Below are positions 7,513 through 16,413 of a stretch of DNA of 64,000 nucleotides, one piece after another. The notes beneath the pieces are model-generated. The model saw nothing but the letters and a program-made list of their open reading frames with translations, searched no databases and had not been told where the DNA came from. The position numbers were made by a program, and so were the translations under genes. The stretch is from Stenotrophomonas maltophilia (lineage in GTDB: Bacteria > Pseudomonadota > Gammaproteobacteria > Xanthomonadales > Xanthomonadaceae), in the NCBI RefSeq assembly GCF_004920835.1, contig NZ_QFHO01000001.1, positions 273,678 through 337,677 on the forward strand. The letters are read 5' to 3'. Every line of letters begins with the position of its first letter. Position 1 is the first letter of the stretch.

Positions 7513-8523
7513 TCAGGGCTGCTTCGTCACCCACGCCCAGACACGTGTCCAAATCTCCGGTGCGATCGAGATGCGCTTGCCCGGACGCGCGGGATCAGTC
7601 ACCCGCATCCCGTGGTCGGCCTCCGGATAGACCCAGTAGTCAAGGTTGCTACGACCACGGGACAGGAACGCCACCATCGCAAAATCGGTGTTGATGATTG
7701 GGGCCTTGTCATCGTCACCGCCCTGCACCAACAGCAGCGGAATCTTCAGTGCCAGCATGTCGTCCACCACGGCATGCGCACCGAACCCGGACCAGCGCCG
7801 GTTGGTCTCGCCCATGAACTGTTGCTCCAGGCCGAGCGGATTGGCATGGATAGCCTTGATGGCCGCGAAGACCTCCTCGACGGCGGCCTGCGCTTCGGCG
7901 CGGGTGATCTCGCCCCGTTCGGCACGCAGCCGTTGCTCGATGATGAAGTCGTGGTACTGCGGCAAGGCCAGTCCGCCCCATCCCATGGCCTTGTCCGCGT
8001 GTGCCTGGCCTGCCACAGCAAAGACATACTGCGCTCCCTCGGATCCGCCCATGATCACGACCTGATCGACCCTGGCCCCCAGCGTGCGGCGTGCGGCTGC
8101 AATGGCCTTCACCGTGCGCGCGATCAGATTGTCGCGCGCAAGCCCCGCTCGATAGATGGGCCCATCCAGCTGCACAGGTCTTCCTGTTGCCTCGTCCAGC
8201 CGCATATCAGCAGAGAACGGGATCCCGGGCTTGTCCACCAGCAGGAAGTGCGCGCGGTCGCGAAATGCGAAGAGATCGCGGGGAAAACTGGTTCCCTGGC
8301 TGCCGTCGCTGAAACGCTGGAAGTGCGGGAAGGCACCTGAGCCTGGCAGCCATACCACGAGCGGTCCCTTTTCCTCCGGGTTGAGGTTGTCGATGTGCCA
8401 GCCAATGTCACCCAGGGCCGGGTCATGTACCACATGGCTATCGAACTGCGCAGGCGTTGCCGCCTCCAGCGCAGCAGCCGGCATTGCCAGCACAGCCAGA
8501 GCCACCGCCAGGATCAACTGCAT
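7513..8523 (-). CDS. Secreted alpha/beta hydrolase
   Basis: 336 residues with a signal peptide (cleavage near AMPAAALEA). The fold markers are VVWLPGSGAF for the oxyanion region (about 57-65), a nucleophile elbow GGSEG with Ser161, and a late EADHG for the catalytic His (about 300). The residue before the histidine and the segment VQGGDDDKAPI fit an Asp-containing turn. Likely an esterase or peptidase-like enzyme in the periplasm; the substrate is unknown. GGGGGAAG before the ATG is a good ribosome site. No operon partner is apparent. Confidence 0.78.
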   Translation of the reverse strand: MQLILAVALAVLAMPAAALEAATPAQFDSHVVHDPALGDIGWHIDNLNPEEKGPLVVWLPGSGAFPHFQRFSDGSQGTSFPRDLFAFRDRAHFLLVDKPGIPFSADMRLDEATGRPVQLDGPIYRAGLARDNLIARTVKAIAAARRTLGARVDQVVIMGGSEGAQYVFAVAGQAHADKAMGWGGLALPQYHDFIIEQRLRAERGEITRAEAQAAVEEVFAAIKAIHANPLGLEQQFMGETNRRWSGFGAHAVVDDMLALKIPLLLVQGGDDDKAPIINTDFAMVAFLSRGRSNLDYWVYPEADHGMRVTDPARPGKRISIAPEIWTRVWAWVTKQP

Positions 8524-8602
8524 GTCTTCCCCCTGATCTGCTTATGGAACATTCCCGCAAATTGCACACTGGGTTGCCAGGCCACAAGTGCAGAACGTAT
8601 CC

Positions 8603-8996
8603 ATGCATACCACGATGGGACAGCGCCACGCGTTCAAGCAGGCCGACAGTGCACGCGTGCAGGCAGACGATGCCCAGCTGCGGGCAATGCTGCCGCCGGC
8701 CATGGTTGCCGACTACGCGGTGCTGACCGAACAACTGGATGCGCCCGGTGCGGAGACCCCACGCTCAATGCCGGACGTGCCGGTGGTGCTGCTGACTGCA
8801 ACGAAGCTCGCGGCTGAACCGCTGTTCTTCGAAGAAACCGCAGCGGGCAAAGCACTCTGAAAGGCACAGCACGCCCTGCTCTTCTCGGGTTCACGCGCGG
8901 TACGCATCGCTATCTGTCGACCGGACACACCCTCCAGCGCGAGGACCCTGCTGCGGTCGTGGCCGCGATTCAATCGGTCATCGGCATCCTGAAGTA
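8603..8996 (+). pseudogene. Decayed alpha/beta hydrolase, C-terminal remnant
   Basis: The frame from 8603 encodes LPPAMVADYAVLTEQLD and VPVVLLTATKLAAEPLFFEE, then stops at TGA 8858-8860 after GKAL. Reading on in the same frame gives KAQHALLFSG, and after a +1 shift near 8890 it gives FTRGTHRYLSTGH followed by LQREDPAAVVAAI and a stop at 8994-8996. That is the standard end of an alpha/beta hydrolase, including the catalytic His (STGH). The TGA probably replaced a TGG Trp codon, as Trp is usual here. Only the last 130 or so residues of the enzyme remain, with one nonsense change and one frameshift. Confidence 0.65.
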
Positions 8997-9032
8997 GTTG
9001 TTCCAGGCAATGGCTTTCCGGATTGTCTCCGG

Positions 9033-9827
9033 CTACTGCCCCCGCAGGCGCACCGCAAAATACCGTGTCGGGGAAAGACCAAGCGCCTTCTTGAACATCG
9101 TGATGAAGGCTGTCACCGACTCATAGCCCAGCGTCTCGGAAACGCGTTGCACTGGTGCACCGCCGGCGAGTTCACGAATGGCGATGAGCAGATGCAGCTG
9201 CTGCCGCCAGCGCCCGAAGGACAATCCCGTTTCCCGTTCGATGAGCCGGGTCAACGTGCGCTCGCCCAGGGCCAGGCGCATGGACCACTGACTGATGGTG
9301 CTGCGGTCTGCCGGATCAGCCGACAGCGCCGCAGCCAACGCCCGCACCTTCGGGTGATTACTGACCGGTAGCGAGAGGTGCTCGGCCGGCATCTGCACCA
9401 GTTCGTCCAGCAGCACCCGCGCCAGCCGATCGGCGTGACTGCCATGCGGATAGTCCAGTGGCGCGTCGGCCAGGTGCAGGATCATCTCGCGCAGCATCGG
9501 GGAGATCGCCAGCGTCACGCACTGCGCTGGCAGTTCGACGATGCCGGGCTCGACGAATAGGTAGCACAGGCGCGCGTTGGCGGTGGCGCGGTTGCTGTGC
9601 GGCATGCCACCCGGAATCCAGACGCCACACTGGGGCGGCACGATCCACAGCGCATTGGCCACTTCGCAGGTCACCGCCCCATGCAGCGCAAGAATGAGCT
9701 GGCCCTTGCGGTGCTCATGCACGGGAATTTCCGCGTCGTGCTCGGCCACCTGGAGGCGGCTGGCGACCGCCGGGCGATCGGTCTCGTCCGGGTCCAGGTC
9801 AAAGCCAGGGAGCGAAATGCGAGCCAT
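9033..9827 (-). CDS. AraC-family transcriptional regulator (NimR-like)
   Basis: 264 residues: an N-terminal cupin-type sensor (PVHEHRKGQLILALHGAV, PPQCGVWIPGGMPH) and a C-terminal AraC double helix-turn-helix (LALGERTLTRLIERETGLSF and RVSETLGYESVTAFITMFKK, then LGLSPTRYF). This layout is shared with regulators that sit beside exporters, such as E. coli NimR. It is divergent from the FUSC efflux operon with a 70-bp gap, so control of that operon is likely. I chose ATG 9827; the frame is open upstream into the neighbouring gene and that extension is not credible. Confidence 0.85.
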   Translation of the reverse strand: MARISLPGFDLDPDETDRPAVASRLQVAEHDAEIPVHEHRKGQLILALHGAVTCEVANALWIVPPQCGVWIPGGMPHSNRATANARLCYLFVEPGIVELPAQCVTLAISPMLREMILHLADAPLDYPHGSHADRLARVLLDELVQMPAEHLSLPVSNHPKVRALAAALSADPADRSTISQWSMRLALGERTLTRLIERETGLSFGRWRQQLHLLIAIRELAGGAPVQRVSETLGYESVTAFITMFKKALGLSPTRYFAVRLRGQ

Positions 9828-9897
9828 TCTCACATTGACCGGTTTTAGCGATTGGTTGTCATTGTAGCGAAATTCGCCATGGCGGCCGATCACTAGC

Positions 9898-11868
9898 ATG
9901 AGCCGCATGCACTCTCCCACCCCGTTCCTCCCCCACGTGCTCCAGGCATTTGCACGGTTGAAGAGCCCTGCCCTCAGGACCGACCAGGAGGCGGTACTGT
10001 TCTCGCTCAAATGCCTGCTCGCCGCGTCGCTGGGGTTGTATGTCTCTCTGCGAATCGGCCTGAACCGCCCGTTCTGGGTGATCGGCACGGTCTATCTGGT
10101 GTCGCAGCCACTGTCCGGCGCAACCCTCAGCCGAGGTCTGTTCCGCCTGCTCGGTACCGTGGGTGGGGCCATCGCCACCGTCGCGCTGGTGCCACGCTTC
10201 GCCAATGCCCCGTTGGTGCTGAGCGCCGCGCTCGCCACCTGGATGGCACTGTGCCTGTATCTGGCGATGCTCGACCGCACGCCACGTGCGTACGCGTTCC
10301 TGCTGGCCGGCTATACCACCAGCCTGATTGGTTTTCCTGCGGTGATGGTGCCGGGAGATGTGTTCACCATTGCCATCACGCGGGTGCAGGAAATCTCCAT
10401 CGGCATCCTGGCCGCAACGCTGGTACATGGGCTGGTGCTGCCGCGCCGGGTCTCGATGCGCGTGCACGCGCGGGTTGCTGCCGTGCTCGATGATGCGGAA
10501 CGATGGACGCGCGACATGCGCGCCGGTGCATCGAACACGGTGCTGGCAACGGACCGTTCGAAAGTGGCTGCCGACCTGCTCGAGCTGCATGTGCTGTCGA
10601 TCCACCTGCCCTTCGACAGCGCCCACGGCGTGGCCCAGGTACAGATCCTGCGCGCCCTGCATGACCGGATGCTGGACGTACTGATGCTGTCCAGCGCGGT
10701 GGAAGATTCCGTCGCCCGGCTGCGTTCACCGCAGGCCGGCGCAATGGATGCAACGGGCTGGCGCGATCTGCTGCAGGCCAGCCTCACCGCGCAACGGGCC
10801 GAACTCGACCTTGCCCACGCCGACTGCCGCGTGCTGCAGGCACAACTGCACACTGCGCGCCCCGACTGGCGCCTGCAGGTGCCTGACCGTCTTTCGCGGA
10901 ATGCGCAGGGCGCAATGATTCACCGGGACCACAGGATCGCCGCGCGCAGCGCGCTGGGGGCGTTCGTGGGCATCCTGCTAAGCTGCGTGCTGTGGATCAT
11001 TACGGGCTGGTCTGACGGCGCCACGGCGGTGTCCATCATCGGCACTGCATGCGTTCTGTTCGGCACCCTCGAAGCGCCGGCACCGCATGTCATGCGCTAC
11101 CTGGTGGGATCGTGCATCGGCGTTGCCGTCGGCCTGCTCTACGGTCTGCTGATCTTCCCCACGCTGTCCGATATTGTCGGCCTGATTGTCGCGCTGGCGC
11201 CGGTGCTGCTGCTGTGCGGATCGTTCCTGGCCCGGCCGCCCTTCATCATGGCCGCCTTGGGCGTGGTGCTGACCTTCCCGCTCATCGCAGGCCTGGGCGC
11301 GACCAATACGGTCAACATCGTCGGCGCACTCAACAGCAGCGTTGCGTTGTTCGTGGGTACGGCGGTGGCACTGTGCAGCATGCAGCTGTTCCAGACCGCC
11401 GATGCGGGCCGCAACCGCGCACGGCTGGAGCATTCGATCCGTCGGGACATCGCACGACACGCCGCCGGACAAGGCGGTGTGACCCGCGCCTGGCTCAGCC
11501 GCGTGCTGGATCGAGTCGGGCTGCTCGCTCCCAGGTTGCAGGGCCATTCCAGCGCAGCACACGACCTGCGAGCGTTGTTTGCGGACGTTCGTGCGGCACG
11601 TGCATCCAACCAACTCCGCGCACTGGACAAGTGCCTGCACAACCCGCAGGTCCGGGCGCTTCATGCGGCGCTGATCGAACGCGTCGCTGCACATTTCAGG
11701 GTTCGCGCCCACTCGGCACGCAGTGTCGACATCCATCTTCTGGAACTGCTGGACCGCATGCGCGAGGCAGCGGCGGCCAGCAGCGGGGCTGATCAGGGGC
11801 ATCTGTCGCACCTGCTCTGCGGGTTGCGCCGCGACCTGCTGGCATCCCCGCTTACCCATCGGCACTGA
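9898..11868 (+). CDS. FUSC-family inner-membrane exporter
   Basis: 656 residues with the fusaric-acid-resistance/aromatic-acid-exporter layout: an N-terminal block of hydrophobic segments (starting RIGLNRPFWVIGTVYLVSQP), a soluble middle region of about 200 residues, a second membrane block (LLSCVLWIITGWSDGATAVS and on), and a cytoplasmic C-terminus. Such proteins, like AaeB, are the inner-membrane part of tripartite pumps for hydroxylated aromatic acids and similar compounds. It is first of a four-gene operon with DUF1656, HlyD and NodT proteins. The substrate cannot be read from the sequence. Confidence 0.9.
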   Translation: MSRMHSPTPFLPHVLQAFARLKSPALRTDQEAVLFSLKCLLAASLGLYVSLRIGLNRPFWVIGTVYLVSQPLSGATLSRGLFRLLGTVGGAIATVALVPRFANAPLVLSAALATWMALCLYLAMLDRTPRAYAFLLAGYTTSLIGFPAVMVPGDVFTIAITRVQEISIGILAATLVHGLVLPRRVSMRVHARVAAVLDDAERWTRDMRAGASNTVLATDRSKVAADLLELHVLSIHLPFDSAHGVAQVQILRALHDRMLDVLMLSSAVEDSVARLRSPQAGAMDATGWRDLLQASLTAQRAELDLAHADCRVLQAQLHTARPDWRLQVPDRLSRNAQGAMIHRDHRIAARSALGAFVGILLSCVLWIITGWSDGATAVSIIGTACVLFGTLEAPAPHVMRYLVGSCIGVAVGLLYGLLIFPTLSDIVGLIVALAPVLLLCGSFLARPPFIMAALGVVLTFPLIAGLGATNTVNIVGALNSSVALFVGTAVALCSMQLFQTADAGRNRARLEHSIRRDIARHAAGQGGVTRAWLSRVLDRVGLLAPRLQGHSSAAHDLRALFADVRAARASNQLRALDKCLHNPQVRALHAALIERVAAHFRVRAHSARSVDIHLLELLDRMREAAAASSGADQGHLSHLLCGLRRDLLASPLTHRH

Positions 11869-11872
11869 CCAC

Positions 11873-12082
11873 ATGTTTTCTGATTTTTCCATTGATGGCG
11901 TGCTCATTCCCGGCCTGCTCGCCGTAGCCGTCGCCGCGCTGGCGTTGTCGGTGCTGGCCTCACGCCTGCTCGCCAGCCTCGGTCTGTACCGGTTGTTCGC
12001 CTGGCGGCCATTGGTGGGCCTGTCCCTGTTCGTGATCCTGGCAGAGCTGATGATCCGGCTCACGCCCCTGTTCGAGAAATGA
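11873..12082 (+). CDS. DUF1656 small membrane protein (AaeX-like)
   Basis: 69 residues with two membrane segments (GLLAVAVAALALSVLASRLL and LVGLSLFVILAELMI) and the motif LYRLFAWRPLV. DUF1656/AaeX proteins nearly always sit between a FUSC exporter and a HlyD adaptor, as here. Its function is not established. The start is 4 bp after the FUSC stop and the HlyD gene begins 1 bp after its own stop. Confidence 0.88.
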   Translation: MFSDFSIDGVLIPGLLAVAVAALALSVLASRLLASLGLYRLFAWRPLVGLSLFVILAELMIRLTPLFEK

Positions 12083-12083
12083 A

Positions 12084-12968
12084 ATGAAACACACGCTTGC
12101 TGTCATCGGGCGCTGGAGTGCAACGCTGATTGTGTTTGCGATCGCCGTCGTCGCCTCCCTGTCCATCTGGAAACGTTACGAAACGCGCCCGTGGACACGG
12201 GATGGACGGGTAAGCGCCGATGTGGTGCGCGTTGCGTCGGACATAGGTGGACTGGTCACCCAGGTACTGGTGCACGACAACCAGCAGGTCAGCGCAGGTC
12301 AACTGCTGCTGGTGCTGGATCAACCGCGCTTCGCTGCCACGCTTGAGAAGGCCGACGCAGCGGTCAGCAGCGCACGCGCCACGCTGGCGCTGGCCCGCCG
12401 CGAATCGTCGCGGGACAACGCACTTGGCAACCTGGTCGCGTCGGAAATCCGCGAACGCAATGCCGCCAAGGTCGATACCGAGCTGGCCGCCCTGGCGCAG
12501 GCACGGGCCGAACAGCGCGTTGCCCAGCTCAACGTGCAACGCACCGAGGTGCGCGCGACCACCGATGGCATCATCACCAACCTCGACCTGCACGCGGGCG
12601 ACTACCTGCAACCCGGTGCGCAGGCGCTGGCGCTGATCGACACCCGCAGCCTGCGTATCGAGGGCTACTTCGAGGAAACCAAACTGGGCTGCATCACCGA
12701 AGGCGATGCCGCCGTGGCCCGCCTGATGGGCGACGACCACGACGTCCGCGGACACGTGGACACCATCGCCGCTGGTATTGCCGACGATCAGCGCTCGAAC
12801 ACGCACAACCTGCTGCCGGCCGTGGCGCCGACCTACACCTGGGTGAGACTGGCACAGCGCATCCCGGTACGCATCCGTATCGATGATGCTCCGTCGGATA
12901 CGCGTCTGATCGTCGGCCGCACTGCGAACGTGACCATCACGCCCTCGGCACAGGGAGCCTGCAAGTGA
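12084..12968 (+). CDS. HlyD-family periplasmic adaptor of the efflux pump
   Basis: 294 residues: one N-terminal membrane anchor (about 10-28), then the adaptor half-motifs TRDGRVSADVVRVASDIGG and VLVHDNQQVSAGQLLLVLD, a coiled-coil hairpin (LEKADAAVSSARATLALARRE to AEQRVAQLNVQRTEV), and the second half TTDGIITNLDLHAGDYL. This is the AaeA/EmrA membrane-fusion type, linking the FUSC exporter to the outer-membrane channel encoded next. Its last 4 bp overlap that gene. Confidence 0.9.
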   Translation: MKHTLAVIGRWSATLIVFAIAVVASLSIWKRYETRPWTRDGRVSADVVRVASDIGGLVTQVLVHDNQQVSAGQLLLVLDQPRFAATLEKADAAVSSARATLALARRESSRDNALGNLVASEIRERNAAKVDTELAALAQARAEQRVAQLNVQRTEVRATTDGIITNLDLHAGDYLQPGAQALALIDTRSLRIEGYFEETKLGCITEGDAAVARLMGDDHDVRGHVDTIAAGIADDQRSNTHNLLPAVAPTYTWVRLAQRIPVRIRIDDAPSDTRLIVGRTANVTITPSAQGACK

Positions 12969-14401
12969 GTTTGCGAACAGTACGTGGTGGGCTGCTTGCC
13001 CTGCTGCTGCCGATGACGGCCTGCGTGTCCGGCCCCGACTATCACCTGCCTGCGAGTGCGGTCGCTGCCTCCCCCCGGGCGTCGCGGACGTTTATCTCGG
13101 CGCAGGAGGCATCGTTCAGCCACGACGCGCCACCGGATCGATGGTGGCAACTGTATGGTGACCCCCGGCTTGACGCCTACGTACGCGAAGCACTGGCGGC
13201 CAATACCGACCTCCGCGCCGCCGATGCCAACCTTCGGCGCGCCAGCGCAACCGTGCTGGAGTACAGTGCGCGCGGTTCCGTGCAGGCCGAAGTGGATGCA
13301 TCGGGCACGCTCACCCATGCCGGTGGTTACACCCAGGCGTCGGCCGCACCGCAGTCCTATGCGCTGGGCGTTAACCTCTCCTTCCCGCTGGATCTTGCAG
13401 GCGGCATCCGCCGCGGCATCGAAGCCGCCAACGCGGACGCGGAGGCCGTCGCTGCGGCACGGGACCAGGTCCGCGTGGTCGTCGCTGCTGCCGTCACCCG
13501 TGCCTATCTCCAGGTGTGCACCAGCAATCACACGCTCACTGCAACCCAGCGGGTGCTGGCGATACAGCACGCCACGCTGGAGGCAACCCGTCGCCTGGCT
13601 GCAGGCGGGCGCGGAACGGGCTTCGATGTCAGCCGTGCCGGTGCCGCCGTCAACCGCAGCGCGGCGGGGGTACCGCACCTGCTGGCGGAACGCCAGGCCG
13701 CACTGTTCGAACTGGCCACACTGATGGGCAGGCTCCCGGCGGACTATCCCAAGGAGGCCGAAGCTTGCCCTCGGCCCCCTGAGCTGGAGCAGGCGCTGCC
13801 GGTCGGTGACGGCTGGCAGCTGCTCCAGCGGCGCCCTGACATACGCGCAGCCGAACGCAGCCTGGCCGCCGCAACTGCAATGATCGGCGCCGAGACCGCG
13901 AGCCTCTATCCGCAGATCATCCTGGGCGCTTCTTCGGGCGTGGCTGGCGCGCCGGCGCATCTGCTGTCGGCCGACGGCTTCGGTGCGAGCATCGGTCCCG
14001 TGCTGTCATGGCACTGGCCCAACCGCCGCGTAGCCAAGGCCCGCATCGCAGCGGCCGGTGCCAATGCAGATACCGCTCTCGCATCCTTTGACGGCATCGT
14101 GCTGCAGGCACTGCGCCAGACCGAGACCGCGCTTTCTGCCTGCGCGCAGGAGCTCGACCGCGAGCGCAGCCTGGCGCAGGCGCGTGGGGACGCAGCGCGG
14201 GCCGCCGGGCAGGCACAGCAACTCTACCGTTTCGGCAGGATCGATTTTCTCGATGTGCTTTCGGCCCAGGCCGCGCTGGCAGATGCGGAGTCCGCGTTGG
14301 CCGCCTCGCGCGCGCAGCGCATTGACCGCCAGATGGATCTTTTCCTGTCCTTGGGTGGTGGCTGGGCTGCGGGCGACGCGGCCAATGGCGCGGTCCGCTG
14401 A
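12965..14401 (+). CDS. NodT-family outer-membrane efflux lipoprotein
   Basis: 478 residues with a lipoprotein signal ending LLLPMTAC (Cys20) followed by VSGPDYHLP, the usual start of this family. Two outer-membrane-factor repeats follow, with the marker YPQIILGASSG in the second and RQTETALSACAQEL and YRFGRIDFLDVLSAQ near the end. It should form the trimeric channel through the outer membrane for the FUSC/HlyD pump. It is the last gene of the operon. No terminator is evident in the 133 bp before the next gene. Confidence 0.92.
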   Translation: MSLRTVRGGLLALLLPMTACVSGPDYHLPASAVAASPRASRTFISAQEASFSHDAPPDRWWQLYGDPRLDAYVREALAANTDLRAADANLRRASATVLEYSARGSVQAEVDASGTLTHAGGYTQASAAPQSYALGVNLSFPLDLAGGIRRGIEAANADAEAVAAARDQVRVVVAAAVTRAYLQVCTSNHTLTATQRVLAIQHATLEATRRLAAGGRGTGFDVSRAGAAVNRSAAGVPHLLAERQAALFELATLMGRLPADYPKEAEACPRPPELEQALPVGDGWQLLQRRPDIRAAERSLAAATAMIGAETASLYPQIILGASSGVAGAPAHLLSADGFGASIGPVLSWHWPNRRVAKARIAAAGANADTALASFDGIVLQALRQTETALSACAQELDRERSLAQARGDAARAAGQAQQLYRFGRIDFLDVLSAQAALADAESALAASRAQRIDRQMDLFLSLGGGWAAGDAANGAVR

Positions 14402-14534
14402 GGTCGTCTTCGCAGCAGCAGCCGCAACGCGATCTGTTCATGAAAGCCATGCCCACGCCCGTATTCATTCACACGGCCTGCCGTACATTCGCGCTCACAG
14501 CGCCGCATAACGCGGCCATGACGGAGGCATCCCG

Positions 14535-14882
14535 ATGACATCCATACGTCTGCTTGCCATTGCCGTGAGCACGGCCGCTGCACTCGCCGCGGCTCCCGCC
14601 TTCGCCGATCCGCCGCACCACGCGCGCGGCAACGGCCCGCCACCGCATGCAGGCGGCCCACACAACCGTGATGCGCCGCCGCCGGGCTGGCAGAACAAAG
14701 CCTGGCGACGTGGTGAGCGCCTGCCTTGGGCCGAAGTGGATCGCCGTTACTGGGTGGACGACTATGCGCGTTATCACCTGCGTGAGCCGGGCCGCGACCG
14801 GCGCTGGGTGCGCCAGTCCGACAACGAGTACTTGTTGGTGGAGATCGCCACCGGGCTGATCGTCGACGCCCTGCATCGCTGA
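14535..14882 (+). CDS. RcnB-family periplasmic protein
   Basis: 115 residues with a signal peptide (cleavage after AAPAFA) and a His/Pro-rich linker, then the RcnB core: RRGERLPWAEVDRRYWVDDY and YHLREPGRDRRWVRQSDNEYLLV, ending ATGLIVDAL. RcnB proteins are small periplasmic factors linked to nickel/cobalt homeostasis in E. coli, though many family members have no known metal role. No rcnA exporter is nearby. A spurious continuation of the minus-strand frame from the damaged gene at 14933 covers this gene. Confidence 0.85.
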   Translation: MTSIRLLAIAVSTAAALAAAPAFADPPHHARGNGPPPHAGGPHNRDAPPPGWQNKAWRRGERLPWAEVDRRYWVDDYARYHLREPGRDRRWVRQSDNEYLLVEIATGLIVDALHR

Positions 14883-14932
14883 AGCGACCTGCAGCGTCCC
14901 CACACGGAGCGATTTACCTCGATGCAGACACC

Positions 14933-15602
14933 TTACGACCGGGGTCGCCCCAGTCGGCGGTGTTTGCGTCCACGGCGCCCCGCCTGCCTCCGCGGCCGCC
15001 CGGCATGCATGCCCTCCCGCAGTGCGACATACCCGCACATTAGCGCTCCCGCACATCAGCGCTCTGGCAAAGAGCCCCATCACCACCAGTATTTCGAATC
15101 CCCGAACACCAAAGATCTGGCTGATGGAAACCTCCAGTGAGCACAGCCTGCCGCAGCGCAGGCCCTGCTCGTTGAAGCCGTAGATGAGCACCAGCACGCC
15201 CATCAACGTACACCACGCCATCAGGGCCAGGCTTGCGATGAAGAGACGATGGATACGCATGCGCTTGCTGCGGTCTTCTACGGTGATGTCACGCGCGACT
15301 TTACGAGTACGTAATCGGAAGCATTCCATCTCCACCGACCAGGCTTCGGTATCCAGGCCCAACCGGTTCTCATACCACCATCGCTGCGCACAGCGGCCAC
15401 TACATCCACTGCTGGCATAGCGGGCAAAGGGAACACCGGCGTGCTCCACCACGTCAGGTTGCCCCAGCGCCCGGAGTACCTCGACCCTGCTCGCCTCGAC
15501 CGGGACCGAGGCAAGCGCGCGGGAATGCCACACTGAGATCGCCGAGCAACCGGCAACGTACGCCACGGACAGGCCGGCAAGCCCCCAAATCGGCGTCCTC
15601 AT
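14933..15602 (-). CDS. Membrane protein with N-terminal lipobox; frame altered by a 16-bp duplication
   Basis: Starting at ATG 15602 (GGAGGGG upstream), the product begins MRTPIWGLAG and shows a lipobox-like AYVAGC, a region RVEVLRALGQPDVVEH resembling BamE/OmlA-type small lipoproteins, then membrane segments RLFIASLALMAWCTLMGVLV and FEILVVMGLFARALMCG. Right after the second segment a 16-bp direct repeat (15033-15048 and 15049-15064, one mismatch) shifts the frame. Without one copy the protein would read on as YVALREGMHAGRPRRQAG and end at TAA 14933-14935, about 218 residues. With it, the frame runs on to 14469 across the RcnB gene. Function unknown. Confidence 0.6.
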
Positions 15603-15744
15603 TGGCAGATCCCCTCCCGCGCCGCGCGCCCGCGCGTCATCCGCGCAGATACTCTTCAACGTCAAACCGGCCTGTTGTGGCGCCCGGCATCCGTGCTAGC
15701 GTGCGCCGACCGATGATTCAGGATGAACACAGGGACGCCCGTCG

Positions 15745-15939
15745 ATGGCAGGCAAGAGCCGGAAGGACAGGATCGCGCAGGAGATCGGTCTGTTCATGCA
15801 GCAGTACGCGCGCAAGGCGCAGCGCCATACCGAACCCAATGACCGGCCGTACGATCGGAAACTGGAAGCGCGGCTCAAGCGCTTGCCGCCGGAAGAACTG
15901 GGTAGGCTGCTTTCCGCAGAGGAGGACGACGATGACTAG
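15745..15939 (+). CDS. Small charged hypothetical protein
   Basis: 64 residues, highly charged, beginning MAGKSRKDRIAQEIGLFMQQ and ending in an acidic run EEDDDD. The middle (DRPYDRKLEARLKRLPPEEL) looks helical. Its end overlaps the next gene by 8 bp, which supports co-expression. No family recognised. Confidence 0.65.
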   Translation: MAGKSRKDRIAQEIGLFMQQYARKAQRHTEPNDRPYDRKLEARLKRLPPEELGRLLSAEEDDDD

Positions 15940-16378
15940 CCCCGGTGGAATGGCCAGGCGCGCCATTGTCGTGACATTCTGTAGCGCGCTATGCGCCTGC
16001 GGCCTAGTGATGGAAAGTTCGTTCGAGACCCTACAGGAGGCGCTTGACTCCGACATGGTGAACAAGGGGTGGATTCCCGGCTGGGTGCCCCACGAGGCGA
16101 CCGACCTGCGCGAGGTGCACGACCTCGACTCCAACACCAGCGCGCTGGCCTTCACCAAGCCCCCTGCGTTGCCGCTGCAGCTGCCTGCGGATTGCCAGGC
16201 GACCCCATTCGACAACAGTGATCCTGTTGCGTTCAATCGATACTGGTGGCCTGGCGACGCGACGCTCAGCGCGTCGTACCACGTCTTTCGCTGCACGCCC
16301 GAATCCGGAAAATCGGTCTTCGTCGCCATGAACAGGACCGGAGACCGCGTGCTTTTCTGGCGAACCTACGCGCGGTGA
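15932..16378 (+). CDS. Hypothetical lipoprotein
   Basis: 148 residues: basic N-terminus, hydrophobic stretch AIVVTFCSAL and a Cys-containing cleavage region (LCACG), so probably a lipoprotein. Visible features are GWIPGWVPHEATDLREVHDLD, SALAFTKPPALPLQLP and a C-terminal VFRCTPESGKSVFVAMN. The 'DLREVHDLDSN' segment is typical of small proteobacterial envelope proteins of unknown role. It overlaps the preceding small gene by 8 bp. Confidence 0.7.
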   Translation: MTSPGGMARRAIVVTFCSALCACGLVMESSFETLQEALDSDMVNKGWIPGWVPHEATDLREVHDLDSNTSALAFTKPPALPLQLPADCQATPFDNSDPVAFNRYWWPGDATLSASYHVFRCTPESGKSVFVAMNRTGDRVLFWRTYAR

Positions 16379-16413
16379 TGCGCCAGCGCCACCTCACTCT
16401 TCCTCAGGATCCT

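Noticed and set aside
14469..14932. C-terminal 150 residues of the minus-strand frame over rcnB
   Set aside because: Results from the 16-bp duplication; composition and overlap with rcnB argue against a real protein domain.
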